From positions 43,498 to 107,497 of the forward strand of contig CAZFGT010000004.1 in NCBI GenBank assembly GCA_964518505.1: DNA of 64,000 bases, read 5' to 3'. A model generated the notes under the pieces. The model had not been told where the DNA came from, made no database searches, and saw nothing but the letters and a program-made list of their open reading frames with translations. The position numbers and the translations under genes are program-made. Shown piece after piece: positions 24,385 through 34,469 of this stretch. Within the stretch, counting starts at the first letter, position 1; the number at the start of each line of letters is the position of its first letter. The DNA is from DASPUH01 sp964518505. Its GTDB lineage: Bacteria; Chloroflexota; Limnocylindria; Limnocylindrales; CSP1-4.

Positions 24385-24664
24385 GGGGGTCTCCTTGGGC
24401 ATGCATCATGGGTCCGGCCTGCAACTGGGCGAGCAGGTCGGCGGGAAGTTCGGTACCGAGGGCGTGCTGGATCGCGCCGCGCTTGAGGGCGGTCGCCCAG
24501 CAGGCGCCATCGGCGCACAGGTAGGCCCCGCGTCCGGCGCGGCGCCCGGTGGTGTCAAGGGTCAGGCCGCCGTCGGGCAGGCGCACGACGCGGATGAGCT
24601 CACGCTTGGTCCGCTCCGTGCGGCACGCCACGCACGTCCGCATCGGCTGGCGGCGAGGCGCCAT
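24374..24664 (-). CDS. ylxR: YlxR-family (DUF448) RNA-binding protein
   Basis: A 96-residue protein with the YlxR signature RTCVACRTERTKRELIRVVRL, followed by GRRAGRGAYLCADGACW. The Cys residues and the position between nusA and infB are typical. Family members are small nucleic-acid-binding proteins linked to the translation/transcription apparatus, and some influence RNase P. It lies 11 nt after nusA. Confidence 0.92.
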   Translation of the reverse strand: MAPRRQPMRTCVACRTERTKRELIRVVRLPDGGLTLDTTGRRAGRGAYLCADGACWATALKRGAIQHALGTELPADLLAQLQAGPMMHAQGDPHGA

Positions 24665-24675
24665 CGTGGACGCCG

Positions 24676-26031
24676 CTATGATGCGGCCTCCTCGACAGGA
24701 GCCTTCTTGCGCGACGCGCGCTTGGGCTTGGCCTCGGCGGCGGGCCCCTCCGCCTCGACGACGGCTGCGGGTGCCTCGGCGGCCGTGGCCTTGGTGGTCG
24801 CGGCCTTGGCGCGGCTGGCGCGCTTGGGCTTGGCCTCAGCCGCGACGGTGTCGGGCGCAGCCTCGACGCTGGGGGCTTCGGCGGCGAGCGGCGTCTCAAG
24901 GGGCGTTTCGACCGGTGCGGCAGCGGCTTCGGGGGCCTCGGTGGCGGCAGCTGCCCGGGCCAGCGGCCGTGGGGGCGCATCGGCGGCGGGCACCTGGTCG
25001 GATCGGATATCGATGCGCCAGCCGGTCATCTTGGCCGCCAGGCGCGCGTTCTGGCCCTCCCGGCCGATGGCCAGCGAGAGCATCCGCTCGGGGACGGTGA
25101 CGCTCGCGACGCGAGCCTCCTCGTCGATGTGGACGGCCACGACCTGGGCCGGGCTCAGGGCGTTGGCGACCAGCGTGGCCGGATCGTCCGACCACGGGAT
25201 GATGTCGATCTTCTCGCCGCCCAGCTCGGCCACCACGGCCTGCACCCGGCCGCCACGCTGGCCGACCGTCGCGCCGACGGGGTCCAGGCCCTCCTGGCGG
25301 CTGGCCACGGCGACCTTGCTGCGGCTGCCGGCCTCACGGGCGATGGCCCGGATCTCGACCGCACCGCTGTGGATCTCCGGTACCTCGAGCTCGAAGAGGC
25401 GCCGCAGGAAGCCCTTGTGGGTGCGGCTGACGTAGATCTGGGGACCCTTGGTGGTGCGGCGGACCTCAAGCACGTAGGCCTTCACGTGCTGGCCGATGCG
25501 GTAGTGCTCCATGGTCGACTGCTCGGTCGTGGCCAGGATGGCGTCCACCCGCTCGGGCTCACGGCCCACGTCGAGGATGATGGCGCGCGGCTCGACGCGG
25601 CTGACCGTGCCGGTGACGATCTCGCCTTCCATGGCCGCGTAACGCCCGAAGGTCTGCTCGCGCTCGACCTCGCGGAAGCGCTGCATGAAGACCTGGCGTG
25701 CGGTCTGGGCGTGGGTGCGCAGGAGCGTGTCGGCGTCCACCTGGGCAAACTCGACCCGGTCACCGACCACGGCGTCGGCCTTGAAGGCCCGCGCCTCGTC
25801 GACGCTGAACTGCGTCTCCGCGTCCTCGACCTCGTCGACCACCGTCTTGGCCCGGTAGACGCGGATCGCGCCCGTCTGGCCGTTGACCTCGACCCCGATG
25901 TTCTCGTTACCGGGCGCGGCGCGACGGTAGGCCGACTCGATGGCCTCTTCGACGGTGCGCACCAGGGCATCCTGTGAGATGCCCTTCTCGGCATTCAACT
26001 GGAGAAGGGCGCCGACCAGATCGCGGCTCAC
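24676..26031 (-). CDS. nusA: Transcription termination/antitermination factor NusA
   Basis: A 451-residue RNA polymerase-associated factor. The N-terminal polymerase-binding domain is at 1-130, S1 at about 136-205, KH1 at about 225-280 (GQRGGR at 257-262) and KH2 at about 300-345 (GREGQN at 323-328). The last 105 residues form a low-complexity Ala/Lys/Glu tail in which AEAKPKRASR occurs twice; it replaces the acidic repeats of enterobacterial NusA. I start it at GTG 26031, preceded by AGGAGGAGG. The gene has a 95-base leader with a terminator-like hairpin. No rimP precedes it. Confidence 0.95.
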   Translation of the reverse strand: MSRDLVGALLQLNAEKGISQDALVRTVEEAIESAYRRAAPGNENIGVEVNGQTGAIRVYRAKTVVDEVEDAETQFSVDEARAFKADAVVGDRVEFAQVDADTLLRTHAQTARQVFMQRFREVEREQTFGRYAAMEGEIVTGTVSRVEPRAIILDVGREPERVDAILATTEQSTMEHYRIGQHVKAYVLEVRRTTKGPQIYVSRTHKGFLRRLFELEVPEIHSGAVEIRAIAREAGSRSKVAVASRQEGLDPVGATVGQRGGRVQAVVAELGGEKIDIIPWSDDPATLVANALSPAQVVAVHIDEEARVASVTVPERMLSLAIGREGQNARLAAKMTGWRIDIRSDQVPAADAPPRPLARAAAATEAPEAAAAPVETPLETPLAAEAPSVEAAPDTVAAEAKPKRASRAKAATTKATAAEAPAAVVEAEGPAAEAKPKRASRKKAPVEEAAS

Positions 26032-26084
26032 GTTGCGCCTCCTCCTCTCAGTGCCTCGATGGCGGGGCGACCACTCAACAAAGA

Positions 26085-26103
26085 ACGTGGGGGTCACCCA
26101 CGT
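26085..26103 (-). terminator. Terminator-like hairpin in the nusA leader (possible attenuator)
   Basis: Downstream of the predicted nusA promoter and about 55 bases before the GTG, ACGTGGG and CCCACGT form a 7-bp stem with a 5-base loop, followed on the minus strand by TCTTTGTT. A stem plus U-rich tail between promoter and gene is the layout of an attenuator. Because NusA acts on hairpin-dependent termination, feedback on its own operon is plausible but inferred. Confidence 0.5.
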
Positions 26104-26132
26104 CTTGAGGCGGCCGGACCGATGCTCGGCGA

Positions 26133-26141
26133 AGTATAGCA
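26133..26141 (-). promoter_or_regulatory. Extended -10 promoter of the nusA operon
   Basis: Minus-strand TGCTATACT is an excellent extended -10 about 100 bases upstream of the nusA start. No -35 hexamer is visible. The same core occurs upstream of rplS (38861-38869). Confidence 0.6.
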
Positions 26142-26235
26142 GCCCACGCTCCCACGCTCCCGGGCGCGATCGGCCGAGCTTGGGCTGAGCGGCCCTGCGC
26201 GGGGGCGTCTGAAAGCGGCCGCGGCGCCGCGAGAA

Positions 26236-26420
26236 CCTGGTCAGATGTGACCCGGGGGCACGTTAGGGCCGGTGTTCGACGTGCGGGCGGGCACCTTGGG
26301 CGCCGCTCGGGCTCTGGTCGTTGCGTGGCGGCGCTCGTCCGACGCCCGGCCACGCCGCTGACCGGCCGCCCGAGGCGCTGCGAACCGCCCCAACGTGCCC
26401 GGGAGTCAGGTTTGACCAGG
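26236..26420. repeat. Inverted-repeat element, family A, copy 2
   Basis: A 185-bp element in the 684-base gap between proS and nusA. The left end, CCTGGTCAGATGTGACC then GGGGGCACGTTAG (26236-26266), is matched in inverted orientation by CCAACGTGCCCGGGAGTCAG then GTTTGACCAGG (26390-26420). The ends agree with those of copy 1 (711-884), but the interior differs and has no supported gene. It could be a miniature mobile element or a regulatory module. Confidence 0.65.
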
Positions 26421-26481
26421 TCCCGGCCGTGAGCCGTCGCCGCGACCGGCTCGCGCCCCGAATGTGGTCACCGACCAATCC

Positions 26482-26628
26482 GGGTGGTACTGGAGCGACT
26501 CCGCGCCGCTCGTGCGGCTCTCTTGCGGTTTCCGGTGGCTCGGCTTGGTTTGTGCGGCCGCACGGAGGCGGCCCCCATGACCGTCTCCGAGGCCGCGCAG
26601 AAGCGTGACACCTGCGCCAATACCACCC
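26482..26628. repeat. Inverted-repeat element downstream of proS
   Basis: GGGTGGTACTGGAGC (26482-26496) and GCGCCAATACCACCC (26614-26628) match as inverted repeats at 13 of 15 positions, and weaker similarity continues outward. The element spans 147 bp in the same gap as family A copy 2. Its arm core GGTGGTA resembles the arms of the element at 41303-41398. The rest of this gap (26032-26715) holds the nusA promoter and leader, and I see no gene in it. Confidence 0.45.
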
Positions 26629-26715
26629 CGGTTGGTGGATGGACAGGTTCGCGCCCGCGGCCGGACGCGGCGCGGCCCGGACGAAGAGGCCCGGCGCCGG
26701 CCCCCGGCCCGACCC

Positions 26716-28176
26716 CTAGTAGGCTCGGGCGAAGAGCACCCGGCGCGCGGAGGGTCGGCCGTCGACGAGGCACGTGCCGGCCTCGTCGGGCGAGTCGAAG
26801 GGGATGACGCGGATGGTGGCGCCGGTCTCATCGCTGACGCGCCGCTCGCAGGCGGCATCGCCGCACCATGGCGCCATGGCGAAACCGCCCTCCCCTTCCA
26901 TGAGCGCCTTGAGGTCGTCGAGCGTGTCGAGCCGGTGGGTGTTGGCCTCGCGGAAGTCGAGCGCCCGCTGGAACAGGGCTTGCTGGTAGGCGGCCAGGCG
27001 CCCCGGCAGGTCGGCGGCCAGCGCATCCAGGGCGATCGGCTCCTTGGCCCGGTCCACCCGGCGTACCAGGACACCCTGCCCGGCGGCCACGTCGCGCGGC
27101 CCCACTTCCAGGCGGTAGGGCACGCCGCGCAGCTCCCAGTGGTTGTACTTGAAACCGGGCGACTCTTCGCGGCGGTCGACCTTGACGCGCAGCGGCCCGG
27201 AGGCGGTCGTGACGTCCTTGAGCGCGGCCTCCAGCGGCCCGAGTGCGGCCTCCACCGCGGAGCGGTCATCCTCCGAGCGGAAGATGGGCACGATCGCGAC
27301 CTGGGTGGGCGCCACGTTGGGCGGCAGCACGAGCCCCGAGTCGTCGCCGTGGGCCATGATCGTCGCGCCGACCATGCGCGTGGAGAAGCCCCACGACGTG
27401 CCCCAGGGGTGCTTGCGCACGTTGTCGCGGTCCAGGTACTCGATCCCGGCCGAGCGGGCGAAGTTCTGGCCGAGCATGTGGCTGGTGCCGGCCTGGAGCG
27501 CCTTCCGGTCGCGCATCATCGCTTCGATGGAATCGCTGTAGACGGCCCCGGGAAACTTCTCGCCCTCGCTCTTGCGGCCCTTGATGACGGGGATCGCCAG
27601 CCAGTCCTCGGAGACCTGCCGGTAGGCCTCCAGGCCGGTCGCCACCTCGGCCGCCGCCTCCTCTTCCGTGGCGTGGAAGGTGTGGGCCTCCTGCCACAGG
27701 AACTCGGCCGTGCGCAGGAAGAGCCGCGTACGCAGCTCCCAGCGCACGACGTTGTTCCACAGGTTCATCAGCACGGGCAGGTCGCGATAGGACTGGATCC
27801 AGTCCTTGACCGAGTCGGCGATGATCGCCTCGCTGGTCGGCCGCACGGCCAGCCACTCGGTCAGCGGCTCACCGCCGGCGTGGGTGACCCAGGCCACCTG
27901 GGGGTTGAAGCCCTCGACGTGCTCGGCCTCCTTCTCCAGGAGCGAGCGCGGCACGAAGAGCGGGAAGTAGACGTTCTCGTGGCCCGTCGCCTTGATGTGA
28001 CGGTCCAGCTCGTCGCGCATCGACTCCCAGATGGCGAAGCCGTACGGCCGGATGATCATGCAGCCGCGCACCGGCGAGTAGTCGGCCAGCTGGCCCTTCA
28101 GGACGACGTCGTTGTACCAGCCGGGGAAGTCCTCCGACTGGCGCGTGATGCTGCTGACGAAGCCGGCCTTGGCCAT
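26716..28176 (-). CDS. proS: Prolyl-tRNA synthetase, eukaryote/archaeal type
   Basis: A 486-residue class II synthetase that charges tRNA-Pro. It lacks the bacterial editing insertion and carries the C-terminal zinc/proline-specific extension ending in Tyr, so it is the archaeal/eukaryote (type 3) form. Class II motifs are visible as GCMIIRPYGFAIWESM, LAVRPTSEAIIADSVKDWIQ, LRTRLFLRTAEFLWQEAHTFH, and GTSHMLGQNFA plus WGTSWGFSTRMVGATIMAHGDD (each quoted in part). I start it at ATG 28176, where conserved KAGFVSSITRQSEDFPGWY begins. Divergent from the cupin gene; no T-box leader fits in the 77-base gap. Confidence 0.95.
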   Translation of the reverse strand: MAKAGFVSSITRQSEDFPGWYNDVVLKGQLADYSPVRGCMIIRPYGFAIWESMRDELDRHIKATGHENVYFPLFVPRSLLEKEAEHVEGFNPQVAWVTHAGGEPLTEWLAVRPTSEAIIADSVKDWIQSYRDLPVLMNLWNNVVRWELRTRLFLRTAEFLWQEAHTFHATEEEAAAEVATGLEAYRQVSEDWLAIPVIKGRKSEGEKFPGAVYSDSIEAMMRDRKALQAGTSHMLGQNFARSAGIEYLDRDNVRKHPWGTSWGFSTRMVGATIMAHGDDSGLVLPPNVAPTQVAIVPIFRSEDDRSAVEAALGPLEAALKDVTTASGPLRVKVDRREESPGFKYNHWELRGVPYRLEVGPRDVAAGQGVLVRRVDRAKEPIALDALAADLPGRLAAYQQALFQRALDFREANTHRLDTLDDLKALMEGEGGFAMAPWCGDAACERRVSDETGATIRVIPFDSPDEAGTCLVDGRPSARRVLFARAY

Positions 28177-28253
28177 GGTTGAGCGAGGTCCTCCGAATGG
28201 GGCGGAGCGGCTATGGTACCGAAGCGACACCATCGACACGAGGAGACCGGCCC

Positions 28254-28619
28254 ATGCGCAACCTGCGCGACATCACCGACCAGCCGCTCATCCGGGTGTG
28301 GGACGGCGTGGCCGCGCGGACCGTGGAGGGCGAGCGGATCACCCTGGCCGTCGTGGAGCTCGATCCCGATGCTCACGTGCCCGAGCACCGGCACTCCAAC
28401 GAGCAGATGGGCATGGTGATCCGGGGCACGGTGAACTTCCGCATCGGCACGGAAACGCGCACGTTCGGGCCGGGCGGCACGTGGTGCATCCTGGCGAACG
28501 AGCCGCACGAGGTCAGTGTCGGCCCGGAGGGCGCCCAGTTGCTTGACATCTTCTCGCCGGTCCGCGAGGACTGGCACCAGCTGCCGATCCTGCCGCCGCG
28601 GCCGCCGCGCTGGCCCTGA
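28254..28619 (+). CDS. Small cupin-domain protein
   Basis: A 121-residue single cupin. Motif 1 reads HVPEHRHSNEQMGMVIRG with the HxH metal ligands, and motif 2 ends PGGTWCILANEPHEV with the second His, so a metal ion is probably bound. The ATG at 28254 has GAGGAG upstream with suitable spacing. It is one of two plus-strand genes and diverges from proS. Cupins of this size include isomerases, dioxygenases and sugar-binding proteins, and the sequence does not decide between them. Confidence 0.8.
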   Translation: MRNLRDITDQPLIRVWDGVAARTVEGERITLAVVELDPDAHVPEHRHSNEQMGMVIRGTVNFRIGTETRTFGPGGTWCILANEPHEVSVGPEGAQLLDIFSPVREDWHQLPILPPRPPRWP

Positions 28620-28646
28620 TCGCGGGGCGCCAGCGTCCGACCGGAG

Positions 28647-29920
<1,274 letters not shown>

Positions 29921-29921
<1 letters not shown>

Positions 29922-31111
29922 CAGCCGCCGCCCGGCCGGGTGATGTCGAAGTAGCTGATCCACAGGATGAAGGCGATGAGCAGCCCGAACCCGACCAGGT
30001 AGGTGGCCGCCTCCGCCCTCGTGCTGAGGCGCGGCCCGACGACCTTCTTGATCACACCGACCAGGACCCGACCGCCGTCCAACGGCGGAATCGGCAGGGT
30101 ATTGATGACGGCCAGGTTGGCCGAGAGGAGCGCGACCAGGTAGACCAGGAAGATCGGCGGGTTCTCCGTGCGGACCTGGCCCACGATGCCGACGATGCCG
30201 ATCGGACCGGCGACCTGCGGGCTGGCCAGGTTGCCGATCAGACCGCCGACGGCCGTGATGACCGTCGTCGCTGCCTCCACGGTCCGCTGGGCGCCGAGGC
30301 TCAGAGCGTCAGTCAGGCTGCGGCTGATGGGCGGGCCGGCGTCATACCTCCAACCCACGATCCCGAGCGCGCCCTGCCCGGTGGTCTTGCCATCGACGAG
30401 CGGTGCGTTGTTGGCGACGTCTGCGGTGTTGAGCAGCACGTTCACGTCCTGTGTGGTGCCGTCGGCGTGGAGCAGGGAGAGCGTGACCTGCTGGCCAGAG
30501 TGCGCCTTGATGTAGAGGATGCCGGCGTTGGGCTCACCGCTAGGACCCGCGTCGAACCAGGCGAACTGATGGCCGTCGATGGCCGTGATCAGGTCGCCGG
30601 AGTCGTCGTAGATCGGCGCGTCGGCCGTCCCTCCGACTTTCGCGCTGGGTCGCAGACCGGCGGCGGCAGCAGGCGCGACGTGCCCGCTGGTGGTCGCCGG
30701 AGCGAGGCCGTCGAGACGGATGTCGACCGATGGGTCGGCGAAGCCGGCGATGAAGACGAAGATCACGAACGCCAGCAGCAGGTTCATGGCCACGCCGGCC
30801 AGCAGGATGATCGTGCGCACCTTGAGGGGCTTGTGGCTGAAGCTCCGCGGGTCCTCGGCACGGTCGCCGTCCTCGCCCTCCAGCCGCACGAAGCCGCCGA
30901 TGGGGAGCCAGTTGAGCGTGTAGGCCGTCTCGGGGCCCTGGTGGTAGGTGAGCGCCCGCGGCGGCAGCCCGATGCCGAACTCATGCACCCGCACGCCGGC
31001 CAGGCGGGCCATCACGAAATGGCCGAACTCGTGGATCACCACGAGCGCCACCAGGATGGCCAGGACCAGCACGATGTTGATGAGGCTGTTGGCGATGTTG
31101 CTGAGGTCCAT
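29921..31111 (-). CDS. rseP: RseP-family site-2 metalloprotease
   Basis: A 396-residue intramembrane zinc protease. HEFGH (27-31) lies in the first transmembrane helix. A PDZ-like domain occupies roughly 120-290, and the second active-site helix has INTLPIPPLDGGRVL. Family members cleave membrane-bound anti-sigma factors and signal peptide remnants. Two ECF sigma loci lie in this window, so a functional link is possible but unproven. It lies between dxr and ispG, the usual order. Confidence 0.93.
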
Positions 31112-31114
31112 CGG

Positions 31115-32335
31115 TCAGATCCTGCCCGCGAAGCCGCGGCTGAAGGCCCGCACCTCGGCGTCGAGGGCGAGCACCTCATCGAGGTCCGGGGGCGTCGGGC
31201 CGGCCGCGCCGAAACGGTCAACGGCCGCCTCCGCCAGGCGCCAGACACCGGGGAGGCTCAGCGATCCGGCCAGGAAGCGTTCGACCGCCACCTCGTCGGC
31301 GGCGATGAGGGCGGCGGTCGCCCGCGGGCCCAGCGCGCCGGCCCGGCGCGCGATGGCGAGGGCCGGGAAGCGAGTTTCGTCGACGGGTTGGAAGCTCAGC
31401 GTTGCCACCTCGGCGAGGCTCACCGCCTGGGCCGGGGACGGCACGCGGCGCGGGTAGGTCAGGGCGTACTGGATCGGGAGTCGCATATCGGGTCGTCCGA
31501 GTTGTGCCTTGAGCGAGCCGTCCACGAACTCGACGGCGGAGTGGATGAGGCTCTGCGGGTGGACGACCACGGCCACGCGATCGTATGGGACATCGTACAG
31601 CCAGTGCGCCTCGATGACCTCCAGGCCCTTGTTCATCAGGGTGGCCGAATCGATCGTGATCTTGGCCCCCATGTGCCACGTGGGATGGGCCAGCGCGTCG
31701 GCCGGTCGCACATCCTCGAGGTCGGCCGGGCCGTTGCGGAACGGCCCGCCGGACGCCGTCAGGATGAGCCGCGCGACCTCACCTGGGTGTTCGCCGGCGA
31801 GGCACTGCCAGATCGCTGAATGCTCCGAATCGATGGGCCGGAGCCAGCCCAGCGGGCTCGCCTGGGCGTCCCCTGGGGTGGCCAGCGCGACCTCGGTGGC
31901 ACTCCGCCGGGCCAGCGGCATGACCAGGTGGCCGCCCGCCACCAGCGTCTCCTTGTTGGCCGTGGCCACGATCTTGCCGGCGGTGAGCGCGGCCAGCGTG
32001 GCGGGCAGGCTGACGAGGCCGCCAGTGGCGACGATCACCAGGTCCACGTCGTCTCGTGTGGCGAGGGCCAGGAGCGGGTCGGGTGCTTGTTCGCGGCGGA
32101 CGCCCGCCGGAAGCTCGACCGATCGGCCGTCTCCCACGGACACGACCCGCGGCCGGAGCCGGGCCGCCTGGGCGGCCACCATATCCGCATCGCGCCGACC
32201 GGCGAGGGCCACCACCTCGAACTGATCGGGTAGCGCCTCAAGCACCTCGAGCGCCTGCCGGCCGATCGACCCGGTGGAGCCAAGCACGGCGACGCGCCTT
32301 CGCCCTGTCGGCTCCCCTGCCCTAGCGGAAGGCAC
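31115..32335 (-). CDS. dxr: 1-deoxy-D-xylulose-5-phosphate reductoisomerase
   Basis: A 406-residue NADPH-dependent enzyme, the second step of the MEP pathway. Motifs are VAVLGSTGSIGRQALEVL, ATANKETLVAGG, PIDSEHSAIWQCL, LTASGGPFRN and MGAKITIDSATLMNKGLEVIEAHWL in part. The ATG at 32335 overlaps the cdsA stop by 14 nt. It is coupled downstream to rseP. Confidence 0.95.
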   Translation of the reverse strand: MPSARAGEPTGRRRVAVLGSTGSIGRQALEVLEALPDQFEVVALAGRRDADMVAAQAARLRPRVVSVGDGRSVELPAGVRREQAPDPLLALATRDDVDLVIVATGGLVSLPATLAALTAGKIVATANKETLVAGGHLVMPLARRSATEVALATPGDAQASPLGWLRPIDSEHSAIWQCLAGEHPGEVARLILTASGGPFRNGPADLEDVRPADALAHPTWHMGAKITIDSATLMNKGLEVIEAHWLYDVPYDRVAVVVHPQSLIHSAVEFVDGSLKAQLGRPDMRLPIQYALTYPRRVPSPAQAVSLAEVATLSFQPVDETRFPALAIARRAGALGPRATAALIAADEVAVERFLAGSLSLPGVWRLAEAAVDRFGAAGPTPPDLDEVLALDAEVRAFSRGFAGRI

Positions 32336-33161
32336 CCAGCACCAGCATGAAGAAGTACGCGGCCGGCGCGGCGAAGATGATGGAGTCGACGCGGTCGAGC
32401 ATGCCGCCGTGACCTGGGATCAGGGCACCCGAGTCCTTCACGCTCGCCGCTCGTTTGAGCATCGATTCGGCGAGGTCCCCGACCTGGCCGACGAGGCCGA
32501 TGAGGGCGCCGAAGAGCAGCGCACCCAGCGGGTTCTGCCCGGCCAGCACGAGCAGCACGAAGCTCACGATGGTCGCCGCGATCAGGCCCCCGGCGACTCC
32601 CTCGGCGGTCTTGCCGGGCGAGATGTGGGGCGCAAAATGGGTCCGTCCGAAGCGGCGGCCGACGAGGTAAGCGCCGCTGTCATAGGACCACACGGCGAGG
32701 ATGGCGATGAGCAGCCAGATGCGGCCGCCGTCGAACCAGCCGCCCAGGGCGGCCCCGACCGGCAGGGCCGCCGCGCTCTGCACGATGAGCAGGAGGAAGC
32801 CCAGCAGGCTCACGTAGAGCGCCCCGAAGACCGTGGCGATCCACGCCTGCAGCCCGGCGAAGGGGTCGGTCCGCAGCATGGCCGCGACCGCCGCGACCAC
32901 GACGCCGATGGCCACGAAGAGGACAGGCACCGCGGTGAGGTCGGCGAAGAGCCACATGCCCGCGACGATGACCAGCGCCACGGCCGTGCCCAGCAGGGGC
33001 TCGTTCACATACCCGGCCAGGCGCAGCAGGGCGAACGTCTCCCACGCCGCCAGCGCAGTGACCAGCAGGACGAGCAGGCCCAGCCACGGCAGCCCGGCCC
33101 ACCAGATGACCAGCACGACCGGTACGAGGGCGGCCGCGCTCGCCACCCGCGTGCGCAGCAC
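32322..33161 (-). CDS. cdsA: Phosphatidate cytidylyltransferase
   Basis: A 279-residue integral membrane enzyme that makes CDP-diacylglycerol for phospholipid synthesis. It has seven to eight hydrophobic helices. The signature is YDSGAYLVGRRFG, then SPGKTAEGVAGG and the C-terminal KRAASVKDSGALIPGHGGMLDRVDS in part. I choose GTG 33161, 13 nt after the uppS stop; an ATG at 33242 would overlap uppS by 68 nt and make the protein unusually long. Confidence 0.92.
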   Translation of the reverse strand: MLRTRVASAAALVPVVLVIWWAGLPWLGLLVLLVTALAAWETFALLRLAGYVNEPLLGTAVALVIVAGMWLFADLTAVPVLFVAIGVVVAAVAAMLRTDPFAGLQAWIATVFGALYVSLLGFLLLIVQSAAALPVGAALGGWFDGGRIWLLIAILAVWSYDSGAYLVGRRFGRTHFAPHISPGKTAEGVAGGLIAATIVSFVLLVLAGQNPLGALLFGALIGLVGQVGDLAESMLKRAASVKDSGALIPGHGGMLDRVDSIIFAAPAAYFFMLVLGAFR

Positions 33162-33174
33162 GGCCGAGGCCGGG

Positions 33175-33912
33175 TTACCGGCCGAATCGGCGCGAGCGCG
33201 TCGCGAAATCGGCCAGGGCGGTATCGAGAGCCGTCGAGTCAAAGTCGGGCCAGAACGTGTCGCAGAAATAGAACTCGGCGTAGGCGGCCTGCCAGATGAG
33301 GAAGTTGCTCAGGCGCTGGTCGCCACCGGTGCGGATCACGAGGTCCGGTTCGGGCAGGTCCATCGTGTAGAGGCGCGCGGCGAGCGACGCTTCGTCGATC
33401 TGATCCGGCCGCAGGCCGTCCACCACGCACCGTCGCGCGGCGTCCACGAGCTCGGAGCGGCCGGAGTAGTTGAACGCCACGTTGAGCGTGAGGCGGGTGC
33501 CATCGGCAGTGGCGGCGACGGCTTCCTGGATGGCCTGCTGGGTGCCGGCCGGCAGTTCGTCGAGGCGGCCTAGCACGCGCACCCGGGCGCCGCTGCGACG
33601 CAGCTCGGGCGTCTCATCGCGGATGGCCTGGCCCATCAACTCGAGCAGGGTCTGGACCTCCGGGTCGGGCCGGGCCCAGTTCTCGCGGCTGAAGGCGTAC
33701 AGCGACAGGACCTCCACGCCCCGCTCCGTGGCACGGCGGACGATGGGCCGGATCGCCTCGACGCCGGCCGCGTGGCCCTCGGCGGCCGAGAGGCCATGGT
33801 CGCGCGCCCAGCGGCGGTTGCCGTCCATGATGATCGCCACGTGACGCGGCACCGCATCGGCGTCCGAGCGTGGCTCGGCCGTCGGGGCGGCATCCGGCCG
33901 CACCACCGCCAC
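33175..33912 (-). CDS. uppS: Isoprenyl transferase (undecaprenyl diphosphate synthase family)
   Basis: A 245-residue cis-prenyltransferase that builds the lipid carrier for cell-wall polymers. Motifs are VAIIMDGNRRWARDHG with the catalytic Asp, HAAGVEAIRPIV, LYAFSRENWARP, LNVAFNYSGRSELV and DLVIRTGGDQRLSNFLIWQ. The GTG at 33912 overlaps the frr stop by 1 nt. It sits between frr and cdsA as in many bacteria. Confidence 0.94.
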   Translation of the reverse strand: MAVVRPDAAPTAEPRSDADAVPRHVAIIMDGNRRWARDHGLSAAEGHAAGVEAIRPIVRRATERGVEVLSLYAFSRENWARPDPEVQTLLELMGQAIRDETPELRRSGARVRVLGRLDELPAGTQQAIQEAVAATADGTRLTLNVAFNYSGRSELVDAARRCVVDGLRPDQIDEASLAARLYTMDLPEPDLVIRTGGDQRLSNFLIWQAAYAEFYFCDTFWPDFDSTALDTALADFATRSRRFGR

Positions 33913-34469
33913 TAGACCTCCAGGACCTCCTGCTCCTTGAGCTTGCCCAGGCGGTCCACCTCGGCGGTCCAGCGGTCGGTGATGGCTTGAAGCTGCTCCT
34001 GGTCGCGCCGCAGATCGTCCGCGCCAAGCTCGCCGTCGCGCTCCTTGCGCCGCAGCTCGTCCGACACCTCGCGGCGGTGGCCGCGGATCTCCACCTTGGC
34101 TTCTTCCATCCGCCGGTGGACGGCCTTCACGAGGTCGCGGCGGCGCTCCTCGGTGAGGGCCGGGATATTGAGGCGCACGACGCTGCCGTCCACGTTGGGC
34201 ACCAGGCCGATGTCGCTCTTCTGGATGGCCTTCTCGATGGCCCCCAGCGCGCTGCGGTCCCACGGCTGGATGACGATCTGGTGGGCCTCCGGCACGCTGA
34301 TGCCGGCGATCTGGTTGAGGGCCATCTGGGTGCCGTACTGCTCGACCTGGATGCGCTCGACGAGGGCCGTCGAGGCACGACCGGTCCGATAGCCCTGCAG
34401 ATCCCGCTCCATGGCCTCGACCGCGCGGCCCATGCGCCCGTCGAGGCCCCCCAGGTCGGCGTTGCTCAT
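33912..34469 (-). CDS. frr: Ribosome recycling factor
   Basis: A 185-residue factor that splits post-termination ribosomes with EF-G. It shows GRAVEAMERDLQGYRTGRAS, GISVPEAHQIVIQPWDRSALGAIEKAI in part, IPALTEERRRDLVK and the C-terminal helix of domain I. The ATG at 34469 overlaps pyrH (ATGA), and the length is canonical. Confidence 0.96.
   Translation of the reverse strand: MSNADLGGLDGRMGRAVEAMERDLQGYRTGRASTALVERIQVEQYGTQMALNQIAGISVPEAHQIVIQPWDRSALGAIEKAIQKSDIGLVPNVDGSVVRLNIPALTEERRRDLVKAVHRRMEEAKVEIRGHRREVSDELRRKERDGELGADDLRRDQEQLQAITDRWTAEVDRLGKLKEQEVLEV

Noticed and set aside
21085..24486. A 1133-codon plus-strand open frame
   Set aside because: It runs antisense through nrnA, rbfA, infB and ylxR, all clear genes. 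It is an artefact of high GC with few stop codons.
28177..28253. Possible T-box riboswitch for proS
   Set aside because: Only 77 bases lie between proS and the divergent cupin gene, too short for a T-box, and no T-box consensus is visible.
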